Source: Psychroserpens damuponensis
GTDB taxonomy: Bacteria; Bacteroidota; Bacteroidia; Flavobacteriales; Flavobacteriaceae
Assembly: GCF_000826655.1 (NCBI RefSeq)
Contig: NZ_JXJO01000002.1
Location: 62,001-126,000 of the forward strand
Direction of reading: 5' to 3'
DNA length: 64,000 bases
A program made the translations under genes and the position numbers. The notes beneath the pieces were generated by a model. That model was given only the letters and a program-made list of their open reading frames with translations, ran no database searches and was not told the DNA's origin. This document shows, piece by piece, positions 1 to 8,901 of this stretch (within the stretch, counting starts at the first letter, position 1; every line of letters begins with the position of its first letter).

Positions 1-156
1 TATCACGAACGGAATAATAATTGCAAACATAATTAGGATCATTAAAAATCCTTGAAGCCAAACTTTTTTAAAAAGTTCAATACTTTCATTTAAAAGATCA
101 CCAAAATCGAGTTGCCTTGCATGGCTAATTTTGTGTTGAATTTCTGCAAATAACAT
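1..156 (-). CDS. Membrane protein, N-terminal fragment (gene runs off the window)
   Basis: An open frame starts at the ATG complementary to 154-156 and stays open for 52 codons to base 1. The product begins with a soluble, charged segment (MLFAEIQHKISHARQLDFG) followed by DLLNESIELFKKVW and a hydrophobic stretch that looks like a first membrane helix. Flavobacteria carry a family of poorly characterised multi-pass proteins with this layout (an 'FGDLxNESIxLFKxVW' opening before the first helix), often misnamed beta-carotene monooxygenase; membership is an inference from the opening alone. It is transcribed away from miaB, so the 173 bp between them hold divergent promoters. Function unknown. 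Confidence 0.6.
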   Translation of the reverse strand, partial: MLFAEIQHKISHARQLDFGDLLNESIELFKKVWLQGFLMILIMFAIIIPFVI

Positions 157-232
157 AATTATTTCTGCTTTGATTATTTTATCAAATAAAGTAAATTAAA
201 ATGCATCTTCAAAACAAAATCTACTATGACAC

Positions 233-265
233 TTTGTCACAGTCTTTCAAATTATAGTATCTTTG
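233..265 (+). promoter_or_regulatory. Bacteroidota-type promoter for the miaB operon
   Basis: TTTG at 233-236 and TATCTTTG at 258-265 are separated by 21 bp. This matches the Bacteroidota housekeeping promoter (TTTG, 19-21 bp, TAnnTTTG). Transcription would start a few bases after 265, giving a leader of about 60 nt before the miaB ATG. It is one of the best two-box matches in the window. Confidence 0.6.
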
Positions 266-329
266 CATGTTTATTGACTACTAAAATTTAAATTGACTCT
301 TCTCAATATTTTGAGATTGCACACTATAT

Positions 330-1772
330 ATGGATAACACTATTGATGAAAGCAAACAGGGTAACAACCTTGTATTAGAACAAAAAGAAGGAAACAGCAG
401 AAAACTTTTTATAGAAAGTTATGGCTGCGCTATGAATTTTAGCGATAGCGAAATTGTAGCTTCCATACTTTCTGATCAAGGTTTCAACACCACACAAAGT
501 CTCGAAGAAGCCGACTTGGTTTTAGTTAACACCTGCTCTATTAGAGATAAAGCAGAACAAACCGTTAGAAAACGTTTAGAAAAATACAATGCCGTAAAAC
601 GCATTAACCCAAAAATGAAAGTTGGTGTTCTTGGTTGTATGGCTGAGCGGTTAAAAACTAAATTTTTAGAAGAAGAAAAAATTGTAGACCTCGTTGTTGG
701 ACCAGATGCTTACAAAGACCTACCTAACCTTTTAGCTGAAGTTGACGACGGTAGAGATGCTATTAATGTCATACTATCTAAGGACGAAACTTATGGCGAC
801 GTTTCTCCAGTTAGGCTGAATACCAATGGTGTGTCTGCACTAGTTTCTATTACGCGTGGTTGTGATAATATGTGCACGTTTTGCGTGGTACCTTTTACAC
901 GAGGACGCGAGCGCAGCCGAGACCCTCAAAGCATTATAACAGAAATTAATGATTTATGGAGCAAAGGCTATAAAGAAATCACGCTTTTGGGTCAAAATGT
1001 AGATAGTTATTTATGGTATGGTGGCGGACTCAAAAAGGATTTCACAAAAGCCAGTGACATGCAAAAAGCAACTGCAGTTCATTTCCCGCAATTACTAGAA
1101 ATGTGTGCCATGGCACAACCCAAAATGCGCATTCGATTCTCTACTTCTAATCCGCAAGATTTAACACTAGACGTTATTCATACCATGGCAAAATATGATA
1201 ACATTTGTAAACACATTCATTTACCAGTACAAAGTGGAAGTAATCGCATTTTAAAAGAAATGAATAGATTACATACGCGAGAAGAATATTTTGAACTCAT
1301 TGATAATATTAGACGTATTCTCCCAGAATGCTCTATTAGCCAAGATATGATTGCTGGTTTTCCTACGGAAACAGAACAAGACCATCAAGACACCTTAAGT
1401 TTAATGCAATACGTTAAGTATAACTTTGGATTTATGTACATGTACTCTGAACGTCCAGGAACTTTAGCAGAACGAAAATTAGAAGATGATATACCAGAAG
1501 ATGTTAAGAAACGACGTTTAGCAGAGATTGTGCAATTACAACGTGAACTTGGAGCAGAGCAAATAGAAAAATACATAAATACCACAGTTGAAGTCCTTGT
1601 AGAGCGTGAGTCTAAAAAATCAAACCAGCAATGGTCTGGTAAAACCTCACAGAATATTGTTGCTGTTTTTCCTAAAGAACATTATAATGTTGGAGATTTG
1701 GTTAAAGTCAAGGTGCTAGATTGTACTAGTGCGACTTTAATTGGAGAGGCTGTTGGGTATTCAAAAAAATAA
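330..1772 (+). CDS. miaB: tRNA-2-methylthio-N6-dimethylallyladenosine synthase MiaB
   Basis: Radical-SAM methylthiotransferase that adds the 2-methylthio group to N6-isopentenyl-A37 of tRNAs reading UNN codons. At 480 aa it is the usual Bacteroidota length. The N-terminal UPF0004 domain shows the three cysteines of the auxiliary 4Fe-4S cluster: C33 (ESYGCAMN), C69 (VNTCSIRDKAE) and one near 103 (LGCMAER). The radical-SAM motif CDNMCTFC lies near residues 179-186, and a TRAM-like RNA-binding end occupies roughly 400-475. It opens an operon running to secG and has a TTTG/TATCTTTG promoter upstream. The assignment to MiaB rather than RimO or MtaB rests on overall similarity and the intact motif set. 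Confidence 0.96.
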   Translation: MDNTIDESKQGNNLVLEQKEGNSRKLFIESYGCAMNFSDSEIVASILSDQGFNTTQSLEEADLVLVNTCSIRDKAEQTVRKRLEKYNAVKRINPKMKVGVLGCMAERLKTKFLEEEKIVDLVVGPDAYKDLPNLLAEVDDGRDAINVILSKDETYGDVSPVRLNTNGVSALVSITRGCDNMCTFCVVPFTRGRERSRDPQSIITEINDLWSKGYKEITLLGQNVDSYLWYGGGLKKDFTKASDMQKATAVHFPQLLEMCAMAQPKMRIRFSTSNPQDLTLDVIHTMAKYDNICKHIHLPVQSGSNRILKEMNRLHTREEYFELIDNIRRILPECSISQDMIAGFPTETEQDHQDTLSLMQYVKYNFGFMYMYSERPGTLAERKLEDDIPEDVKKRRLAEIVQLQRELGAEQIEKYINTTVEVLVERESKKSNQQWSGKTSQNIVAVFPKEHYNVGDLVKVKVLDCTSATLIGEAVGYSKK

Positions 1773-1784
1773 AACTTTATAATT

Positions 1785-2261
1785 ATGAATCTGAAACATA
1801 TACTTATAATTTTCTCAATTTTTAGTTTCTATAATGCTTCTGCACAGTTTGAACCAAAACTTGACAAGGTTTATAATGGAACTCTTGCCATAGAAGGCAA
1901 TAGAATGATTAATAACATTTCAATTCACCTTTCATTTGATACCGATTCTATAATTAAAAAATTTAGTACTGATTATGGGTCATATAAAATTGTTGAGAAT
2001 AAAACTACCAACAATGTTATTTATAAATGGAACGCTATTACTAATAAAAAATGGTCAAAAAAACCAATCAACATTTACATAACAACAAATTATCTTGGTA
2101 AAGTAGCAAAAACCAATAGTAAAACTGAGGTTATTAAAACAAAGCCAGTGATTATCATTTATAGTCTTGACAACGACCATAATGACGTATTAAAATCACC
2201 AAGAAAACGATCTAAGCTGAATAGTTACTTTAAAAAAATGATTAGATCAATCAAAAAATAA
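1785..2261 (+). CDS. Small secreted protein of unknown function
   Basis: 158 aa, starting 12 bp after miaB. Residues 1-20 form a signal peptide (hydrophobic ILIIFSIFSF, then NASAQF), so the mature protein is exported, probably to the periplasm. The rest is rich in Lys, Asn and Thr with alternating hydrophobic residues suggesting beta strands, and a basic tail (SPRKRSKLNSYFKKMIRSIKK, last 20 or so residues). I recognise no domain and no cysteines. Tight spacing to miaB and to the sigma-54 activator 6 bp downstream suggests cotranscription, though nothing links their jobs. Confidence 0.7.
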   Translation: MNLKHILIIFSIFSFYNASAQFEPKLDKVYNGTLAIEGNRMINNISIHLSFDTDSIIKKFSTDYGSYKIVENKTTNNVIYKWNAITNKKWSKKPINIYITTNYLGKVAKTNSKTEVIKTKPVIIIYSLDNDHNDVLKSPRKRSKLNSYFKKMIRSIKK

Positions 2262-2267
2262 AATCAC

Positions 2268-3539
2268 ATGGAAAGCATTCAAGCCATAAAACAACGTTTC
2301 GGAATTATTGGAAACGACCCAAAACTTAATAGAGCGATTGAAAAAGCAATCCAGGTTGCACCCACAGACATTTCGGTATTAGTAACCGGAGAAAGTGGTG
2401 TTGGTAAAGAAAGTATTCCAAAAATCATACACCAATTATCGCATCGTAAACATGGTAAATACATTGCTGTAAACTGTGGTGCAATCCCAGAAGGCACTAT
2501 TGACAGTGAACTTTTTGGACATGAAAAAGGCGCTTTTACAGGCGCAACATCTACACGTTCTGGGTATTTTGAAGTGGCAGATGGTGGCACCATTTTTTTA
2601 GATGAAGTTGGAGAATTACCATTAACAACTCAAGTGCGTTTACTACGTGTTTTAGAAAATGGCGAATTTATAAAAGTAGGGTCTAGTAAGGTTCAAAAAA
2701 CAGATGTGAGAATTGTAGCTGCAACAAACGTCAACATGTTTGAGGCCATTAAAAAAGAAAAATTTAGAGAAGACCTTTATTATAGACTTAGCACTGTAGA
2801 CATTAACATTCCACCACTTCGTGAGCGAAAAGATGATATTCACTTATTATTTAGAAAATTTGCCAGTGATTTTGCTTTAAAATACAAAATGCCAACCATC
2901 AAGCTAGAAGATGATGCAGTACCTATTTTACAAAAACACCGTTGGAATGGTAATATTCGTCAGTTGCGTAATGTAGCTGAGCAAATTTCAGTGTTAGAAC
3001 AAAATCGAACAATTAACGCCTCTACCTTACATAGCTATTTACCTAGCGGAAGCAATAACTTACCTGCTGTAATTAATAATTCGAAGTCTGAAAGCGATTT
3101 TAGTAACGAAAGAGAAATTCTATACAAAGTACTTTTTGATATGAAAAGTGACCTAAATGATCTCAAAAAGTTAACCATGGAACTTATGAAGAGTGGTAAC
3201 GCTGCTGAAGTAGAAAAAGACAATGAAAGTTTGATAAACAAAATCTATGGTGACAAACAAAAAGAAAATTATACTGACGAATTCGAGGATTTAGAAGTCA
3301 TGGCAATTCCTGAGAAAACCGAAGATCATTTTGATCCTGAAGACAAAAACCAAACACTAGACAAATATCATTTTGCCGAAGAAATAGAAGAGGAAGAAAC
3401 CTTATCTTTACATGATAAAGAATTAGAACTAATTAAAAAATCTTTAGAGCGTCACCAAGGTAAACGCAAACTTGCAGCAGCCGAGTTAGGTATTAGCGAA
3501 CGAACGTTATATAGAAAAATTAAGCAGTACGATTTATAA
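2268..3539 (+). CDS. Sigma-54-dependent (bEBP) transcriptional activator, Fis-type HTH, no sensor domain
   Basis: Bacterial enhancer-binding protein that remodels sigma-54 RNA polymerase by ATP hydrolysis. The AAA+ domain fills residues 10-250: Walker A GESGVGKE, sigma-54 contact loop GAFTGA, Walker B GGTIFLDE, and the arginine region PPLRERKDDI. The first residues lead straight into the AAA+ core, so there is no receiver, PAS or GAF sensor. Between the AAA+ domain and the C-terminal HTH_8 (KLAAAELGISERTLYRKIKQ, last 25 residues) lies a low-complexity acidic linker of about 120 residues. Sensor-less bEBPs are usually controlled by a partner protein or by abundance. A sigma-54-like promoter lies 2.2 kb downstream, before groES (5731-5747). 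Confidence 0.93.
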   Translation: MESIQAIKQRFGIIGNDPKLNRAIEKAIQVAPTDISVLVTGESGVGKESIPKIIHQLSHRKHGKYIAVNCGAIPEGTIDSELFGHEKGAFTGATSTRSGYFEVADGGTIFLDEVGELPLTTQVRLLRVLENGEFIKVGSSKVQKTDVRIVAATNVNMFEAIKKEKFREDLYYRLSTVDINIPPLRERKDDIHLLFRKFASDFALKYKMPTIKLEDDAVPILQKHRWNGNIRQLRNVAEQISVLEQNRTINASTLHSYLPSGSNNLPAVINNSKSESDFSNEREILYKVLFDMKSDLNDLKKLTMELMKSGNAAEVEKDNESLINKIYGDKQKENYTDEFEDLEVMAIPEKTEDHFDPEDKNQTLDKYHFAEEIEEEETLSLHDKELELIKKSLERHQGKRKLAAAELGISERTLYRKIKQYDL

Positions 3540-3571
3540 ATAATAACCAACCTACGATTTATGATTAGTTT

Positions 3572-3769
3572 ATGAAAGCCATAGAAATATTTATGATTAA
3601 AAAATCGTTTACTAGAAACAGCTCTGAAGCCATTAGAAAAGAAGCCGAAGACCTCGTAAACGAAAAACATTATCAAGGCTATCGTGTTATCAATATCGAT
3701 TTTGATGTTGCCGATAATGCTGGTTATATTTACGCATATATCACCATGAAAAAACCTAACACCTACTAA
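3572..3769 (+). CDS. Small conserved-looking protein, unknown function
   Basis: 65 aa (58 aa if the internal ATG at 3593, MIKKSF, is the real start). It reads as a compact alpha/beta protein: a basic helix (SSEAIRKEAEDLVNEKHY), then two strand-like segments (GYRVINIDFDV and AGYIYAYITMKK). No cysteines, signal peptide or membrane segment. It sits 32 bp after the sigma-54 activator and 3 bp before lptE, in the same direction, which supports a real gene. The fold is reminiscent of small DUF4177-like proteins, but that is only a guess. Confidence 0.55.
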   Translation: MKAIEIFMIKKSFTRNSSEAIRKEAEDLVNEKHYQGYRVINIDFDVADNAGYIYAYITMKKPNTY

Positions 3770-3772
3770 TTT

Positions 3773-4276
3773 ATGAAAACAATTAAATATCTTATTGTAT
3801 GTTCAGCAGCTTTACTACTTTTTGGTTGTGGTCCTTATTCGTTTACAGGAGTTCAGGATTTAAAGGCTGAAACATTTCAGGTTAATTATTTTCAAAACAA
3901 TGCTAATTTAATTGAACCAGGATTAGATAGAGATTTCACAATTGCTTTACAAGATTTAATTGCAAATCAAACCAATTTAAATTTAACTACATCTAACGGT
4001 GATTTAGTATATGAAGGTGAAATCATAGAATATCGTATCTCACCAACAACTGCTCAAGCCAATAGCACAGCAGCTCAAAACAGATTAACCATTGGCGTTA
4101 ATGTGAGACTTTTTGATAAAGACAATCCCGATGAAGAGTTCGAACAACGTTTTTCTTTCTTTTATGATTATAGTGGAACGACTCAATTAATTGGCGCTCA
4201 AAAAGAAACCGCTCATGAAGAAATTTTTGAACGTCTCACACAAGATATTTTTAATGCAACATTGGCTAAGTGGTAA
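3773..4276 (+). CDS. lptE: LptE-family LPS-assembly lipoprotein
   Basis: Outer-membrane lipoprotein partner of LptD in LPS insertion. 167 aa with a lipoprotein signal: basic start, hydrophobic core, lipobox LLFGCG with the lipidated Cys near residue 19. The Bacteroidota LptE signature follows: GPYSFTG directly after the Cys, then an LptE-like alternation of helices and strands with a long Gln/Ala/Asn-rich turn (SPTTAQANSTAAQNRLTIGV) and a C-terminal helix (HEEIFERLTQDIFNATLAKW). It lies 3 bp after its upstream neighbour and its stop directly abuts the next start. Confidence 0.88.
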   Translation: MKTIKYLIVCSAALLLFGCGPYSFTGVQDLKAETFQVNYFQNNANLIEPGLDRDFTIALQDLIANQTNLNLTTSNGDLVYEGEIIEYRISPTTAQANSTAAQNRLTIGVNVRLFDKDNPDEEFEQRFSFFYDYSGTTQLIGAQKETAHEEIFERLTQDIFNATLAKW

Positions 4277-5254
4277 ATGAATAAAACAGATTTCACATAT
4301 ATTCTTCAAAACCCAAAGCACATTACAAATGCTCAAACCGGTGAATTGCACAATTTAAGCATCAAATATCCTTATTTTCAATCGGCAAGAGCACTTTATC
4401 TCAAGGGTTTAAAAAACAATAACAGCTTTAAATACAATCAAGAATTAAAAACTACAGCAGCTTACACAACAGATCGTAGTATATTATTTGATTTTATTAC
4501 TTCGGAAATTTTCAATCAAAACGAAATATCTCAAGTCATCAAACAAAACTCAGAGCATTTAAAGGACATCACAGTTAATGATATAGTCGACATATCGGTA
4601 GATAAAAGCGTCACTATTGATGATGCATTAAAGCAACATATAAAAAATACTGAAGGTGTTCTCGATCCAGACCTGTTTGAGCAAAAAATAAACACCGAAG
4701 ATGTGGCTCACTTTTTAGCGCTTCAAGAAACTACTCCAGAGCAAGTTATTGTTGATATAGACGCCAAACATATTGAGGCAAAACCAGAAGATGTTTTACA
4801 AATTGGCAAACCATTAAACTTTGAGAAAACCGAAACTCACTCCTTCACAGAGTGGCTTAAAATCACAAGCTTTAAACCTATTCAAAGAGACGAGAAGGAT
4901 GTAAACGCTCCAATTTCCGAAGCACAAAAAACAGCAACCCACAGTAATTCACCGCTAGACAAATCAGCTTCTATCCATAAAAAGTTCGAGCTTATTGATA
5001 AATTTCTCGAGAACAACCCTAAAATAGTACCTAGTAAAGCATCAAAAAAAATCCATATAGATACGAGTGAAAAAGTTCCTCACGACGGATTGATGACAGA
5101 GACTTTAGCTAGAATTTATCTAGAACAAAACAACTACGCCAAGGCAATTCAATCTTATAAAATATTAAGTTTGAAATATCCAGAAAAAAGTGGTTTCTTT
5201 GCAGACCAAATTAAAGCAGTAAAAGAATTACAAGAAAATAATACTCAAAAATAA
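4277..5254 (+). CDS. TPR-containing protein of the lptE-secG operon
   Basis: 325 aa, cytoplasmic by sequence (no signal peptide or membrane helix). The start ATG directly follows the lptE stop and the stop overlaps the secG start (TAATG), so translation is probably coupled. The N-terminal third is helical (LHNLSIKYPYFQSARALYLKGL), the middle is low-complexity and acidic, and the last 55 residues contain a TPR-like pair (ETLARIYLEQNNYAKAIQSY). This gene regularly precedes secG in flavobacteria, but no activity is known to me. A scaffold role in envelope biogenesis is suggested only by position. It carries two copies of the CTTCGGAA octamer (4500-4507; 4915-4922, reversed). Confidence 0.75.
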   Translation: MNKTDFTYILQNPKHITNAQTGELHNLSIKYPYFQSARALYLKGLKNNNSFKYNQELKTTAAYTTDRSILFDFITSEIFNQNEISQVIKQNSEHLKDITVNDIVDISVDKSVTIDDALKQHIKNTEGVLDPDLFEQKINTEDVAHFLALQETTPEQVIVDIDAKHIEAKPEDVLQIGKPLNFEKTETHSFTEWLKITSFKPIQRDEKDVNAPISEAQKTATHSNSPLDKSASIHKKFELIDKFLENNPKIVPSKASKKIHIDTSEKVPHDGLMTETLARIYLEQNNYAKAIQSYKILSLKYPEKSGFFADQIKAVKELQENNTQK

Positions 5255-5607
5255 TGAATACGTTTACAATCTTTTTAATCTTAATTATACTAGTATCATT
5301 TTTACTAGTTGTAGTCGTTATGGTTCAAAACCCTAAAGGAGGAGGATTATCTTCTTCATTTGGAGGTGGTGGCACACAACAATTAGGAGGTGTTAAAAAA
5401 ACGACAGACTTTTTAGACAAAAGTACGTGGGCTTTAGCAACTTTATTATTGGCCTTAATTTTAGCCTCTAACTTTGCCATTCCTGGAGCAGGAGGTGTTG
5501 AGGATTCTAAAATAATTAATGGTAGTGACACAACGACAACCGCTCCTGCAACAACACCTGTTGATGATGCAGCAGACAATATTGCAACACCTGGAGATTC
5601 TTTATAA
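5254..5607 (+). CDS. secG: Preprotein translocase subunit SecG
   Basis: Small SecYEG subunit that helps protein export. 117 aa: a first membrane helix at residues 3-25 (FTIFLILIILVSFLLVVVVM), the family hallmark VQNPKGGGLSSSFGG, the GGVKKTTDFLDKSTW segment, and a second helix at about 58-75. The C-terminal tail of about 40 residues is Thr/Asp/Ala-rich, as in other Bacteroidota SecG proteins. Its start overlaps the preceding stop by one base, and a strong terminator at 5633-5664 ends the operon. Confidence 0.94.
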   Translation: MNTFTIFLILIILVSFLLVVVVMVQNPKGGGLSSSFGGGGTQQLGGVKKTTDFLDKSTWALATLLLALILASNFAIPGAGGVEDSKIINGSDTTTTAPATTPVDDAADNIATPGDSL

Positions 5608-5632
5608 GAACACTCTATATTTTATAATATAC

Positions 5633-5664
5633 AAAATGCCAACTATGTAGTTGGCATTTTTTTT
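5633..5664 (+). terminator. Rho-independent terminator after secG
   Basis: Perfect 11-bp stem (AAAATGCCAAC at 5633-5643 with GTTGGCATTTT at 5650-5660), a 6-nt loop and a run of T. It closes the miaB-secG operon. Confidence 0.9.
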
Positions 5665-5730
5665 ATGCCCTAATTTCTCTATATAACTTCGGAAATCTGA
5701 ACGCTCTGCAACTTTGTCAGTTAAACACAG

Positions 5731-5747
5731 TTGGCACATTTTTAGCA
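5731..5747 (+). promoter_or_regulatory. Possible sigma-54 (-24/-12) promoter for groESL
   Basis: TTGGCAC at 5731-5737 is followed by TAGCA at 5743-5747. The invariant GG (5733-5734) and GC (5745-5746) are separated by exactly 10 bp, as sigma-54 requires (consensus TTGGCAC-N5-TTGCA). The only mismatch in the -12 element is TAGC for TTGC. A start near 5758 would give a leader of about 70 nt. A perfect 6-bp inverted repeat (GTTGAT at 5780-5785, ATCAAC at 5791-5796) lies downstream and could be an operator. I see no convincing TTTG/TAnnTTTG promoter pair here. Confidence 0.45.
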
Positions 5748-5760
5748 TAAAGTTTACCAG

Positions 5761-5776
5761 CCTGCAGGCAAGCAGG
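5761..5776. repeat. Degenerate copy of the CCTGC...GCAGG palindromic repeat
   Basis: CCTGC (5761-5765) and GCAGG (5772-5776), followed by AATG, resemble the TTCCTGC-N4-GCAGGAA palindromes at 49108-49127 and 51139-51156, with a longer 6-nt loop. It lies in the groES leader region. Confidence 0.5.
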
Positions 5777-5829
5777 AATGTTGATTGTTTATCAACGTAT
5801 AATATTTAATCAAATAACTGATATAAAAC

Positions 5830-6105
5830 ATGAGCTTAAACATTAAACCATTAGCAGACAGAGTTCTTATTGAACCTGTACAAGCTGAAACTAAAACAGC
5901 TTCAGGAATTATCATTCCAGACAACGCTAAAGAAAAACCACAAAAAGGAAACGTTGTTGCCGTTGGTAAAGGCACTAAAGACGAACCAATGACAGTAAAA
6001 TCTGGAGACACTGTACTTTACGGAAAATACGCTGGTACAGAACTTAAACTAGAAGGTAAAGATTACCTCATCATGCGTGAGAGTGATATTTTAGCGATTG
6101 TTTAA
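5830..6105 (+). CDS. groES: Co-chaperonin GroES
   Basis: 10-kDa lid of the GroEL folding chamber. 91 aa, the usual short bacterial length. It shows the N-terminal strand [13 protein letters not shown], the mobile-loop region [18 protein letters not shown] that contacts GroEL, the roof strand [11 protein letters not shown], and the C-terminal [13 protein letters not shown]. It is followed by groEL after 102 bp, a gap filled by a large hairpin (6118-6192). Confidence 0.98.
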   Translation: MSLNIKPLADRVLIEPVQAETKTASGIIIPDNAKEKPQKGNVVAVGKGTKDEPMTVKSGDTVLYGKYAGTELKLEGKDYLIMRESDILAIV

Positions 6106-6117
6106 CAATTGCTTTTC

Positions 6118-7842
<1,725 letters not shown>

Positions 7843-7900
7843 CATTCTTTAGCTAATCGTTACAAATAAAAATCTCTCACTTTTATGGGAGTAAACAATA

Positions 7901-7938
7901 AAACAGCCTTAGATTTTTATCTAAGGCTGTTTTTTTTT
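7901..7938 (+). terminator. Rho-independent terminator after groEL
   Basis: Perfect 14-bp stem (7901-7914 with 7919-7932, core ACAGCCTTAGAT) with a 4-nt loop, followed by at least six further T. It closes groESL. Confidence 0.92.
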
Positions 7939-8171
7939 AATTACACAAATTCTATTGATATATATATAAAATTACTGTGGCGCACGATTGAGATCAATTG
8001 AATTGCTTTTTATTTGCATCTCATCAAGTAACAGATGGTCTTCATCAAATTCATAACGAGATAAGATAATAGTATTGATTGATGGTCATAGATAATAATC
8101 ATCAATTTTTGACAACTACTTTATTGTTATATCATGAGAAACATAAGACCCTAGTAATGGTATATCAAAAA
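7939..8171. other. Gene-free AT-rich stretch between two terminators
   Basis: About 230 bp with no convincing open frame. The only structure I see is a 7-bp inverted repeat ATTGATG...CATCAAT around 8076-8105. No tRNA or recognisable RNA family. It separates the groESL terminator from the terminator of the minus-strand 32-aa gene. Confidence 0.5.
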
Positions 8172-8208
8172 ATAAAGCACTACATAATATAATATGTAGT
8201 GCTTTGTT
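8172..8208 (-). terminator. Terminator downstream of the 32-aa Lys-rich gene (possibly bidirectional)
   Basis: Perfect 12-bp stem: AAAGCACTACAT (8172-8183) and ATGTAGTGCTTT (8192-8203). T-rich runs follow in both directions (on the minus strand ATTTTTTG). Its position 60 bp past the stop of the minus-strand small gene supports that gene being real. Confidence 0.8.
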
Positions 8209-8266
8209 TTTATAAATTAATTTTAATTAGACAACTCATTCTAAATGATTGTCTTTTCTCAAGAAA

Positions 8267-8365
8267 CTACTTCTTAACAGTAGTCCTTTTGTTCGCCTTT
8301 TTAGCCTCTAATTTCTTAGTAGCTTTAGTAATTTTTGGCGTTCCAACTTGCTTTCCTTGTGCCAT
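8267..8365 (-). CDS. Very small Lys-rich basic protein (32 aa)
   Basis: Reads MAQGKQVGTPKITKATKKLE then AKKANKRTTVKK, stop. 13 of 32 residues are Lys or Arg and none is aromatic. This resembles the tails of histone-H1-like or nucleoid and ribosome-associated basic proteins, but the peptide is too short to assign. Support: clean ATG, composition far from random translation, a strong terminator about 60 bp downstream on the same strand (8172-8208), and its own space between genes. Alternative: a degraded or non-coding frame. Function unknown; nucleic-acid binding is an inference from charge only. Confidence 0.55.
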   Translation of the reverse strand: MAQGKQVGTPKITKATKKLEAKKANKRTTVKK

Positions 8366-8461
8366 AATTGCAAAATTTAATAATTAAATTATACATTAAA
8401 GGTACATTGGCAACACATCAACTGATACTCTTATTAGTAAATATTTAACTAAAAGTGATTG

Positions 8462-8815
8462 TTAATTTTTATGATCATCAATCACCTCATCATCTCTATA
8501 TTTACAACAAGGATGAACCGTTGCATAAGCTTCATCTGTAGCTTTTAACGCTTTGGTATCATGACCAACAGCTGTAACTTTTTTTCTAATAGAATCTAAG
8601 TTTGTTTTGCGAGCATCGTAGATTAATTTAAGCTCGTGGGTATCTACAGACCATATTGCTGATTTCACTCCTTTTGTTCTAATAGCTGCTTTTTCAATGC
8701 GCTCTTTACACATGTTACAAATACCATCTACTTCTAATGATGCTCTTTCATTTTTGTTTTGAGCAAATGTTACTGTAGTTATCAATAACACTAATACTGT
8801 AATTACTTTTTTCAT
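8462..8815 (-). CDS. Secreted heavy-metal-associated (HMA) domain protein
   Basis: 117 aa. A signal peptide (KKVITVLVLLITTVTFAQ) directs it to the periplasm. Residues about 25-90 form a ferredoxin-like HMA domain with the metal site CNMC (DGICNMCKERIEKA), then VKSAIWSVDTHELKLIYD typical of the strand-turn-strand. The tail adds HPCCKYRDDE and a His-containing end that could also bind metal. It lies next to a TonB receptor, an HMA-MauE protein and an HYC_CC_PP protein, so this is probably a periplasmic copper (or similar soft metal) binding protein. Metal identity is inferred. Confidence 0.88.
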   Translation of the reverse strand: MKKVITVLVLLITTVTFAQNKNERASLEVDGICNMCKERIEKAAIRTKGVKSAIWSVDTHELKLIYDARKTNLDSIRKKVTAVGHDTKALKATDEAYATVHPCCKYRDDEVIDDHKN

Positions 8816-8831
8816 GATTTGTTTTAATTTT

Positions 8832-8895
8832 TGTTGACATTCAGAGCGACAGCGAAGAATCTTTTAGAGAGTCCTCATTTCAATCGGAATGACAA
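8832..8895. repeat. Relic of a CATTCxGAGCGAAGCGAAGAATCT-type intergenic repeat
   Basis: The stretch between the HMA gene and the TonB receptor gene contains ACATTCAGAGCGACAGCGAA then GAATCTTTTAGAGA and later TCGGAATGAC. It resembles short dispersed repeats seen between flavobacterial genes (from memory, not searched). No coding potential. Confidence 0.4.
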
Positions 8896-8901
8896 AACGG
8901 G

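Noticed and set aside
5780-5796. Inverted repeat before groES as a CIRCE (HrcA) operator
   Set aside because: GTTGAT-N5-ATCAAC does not match the CIRCE sequence (TTAGCACTC-N9-GAGTGCTAA). It may still be another operator.
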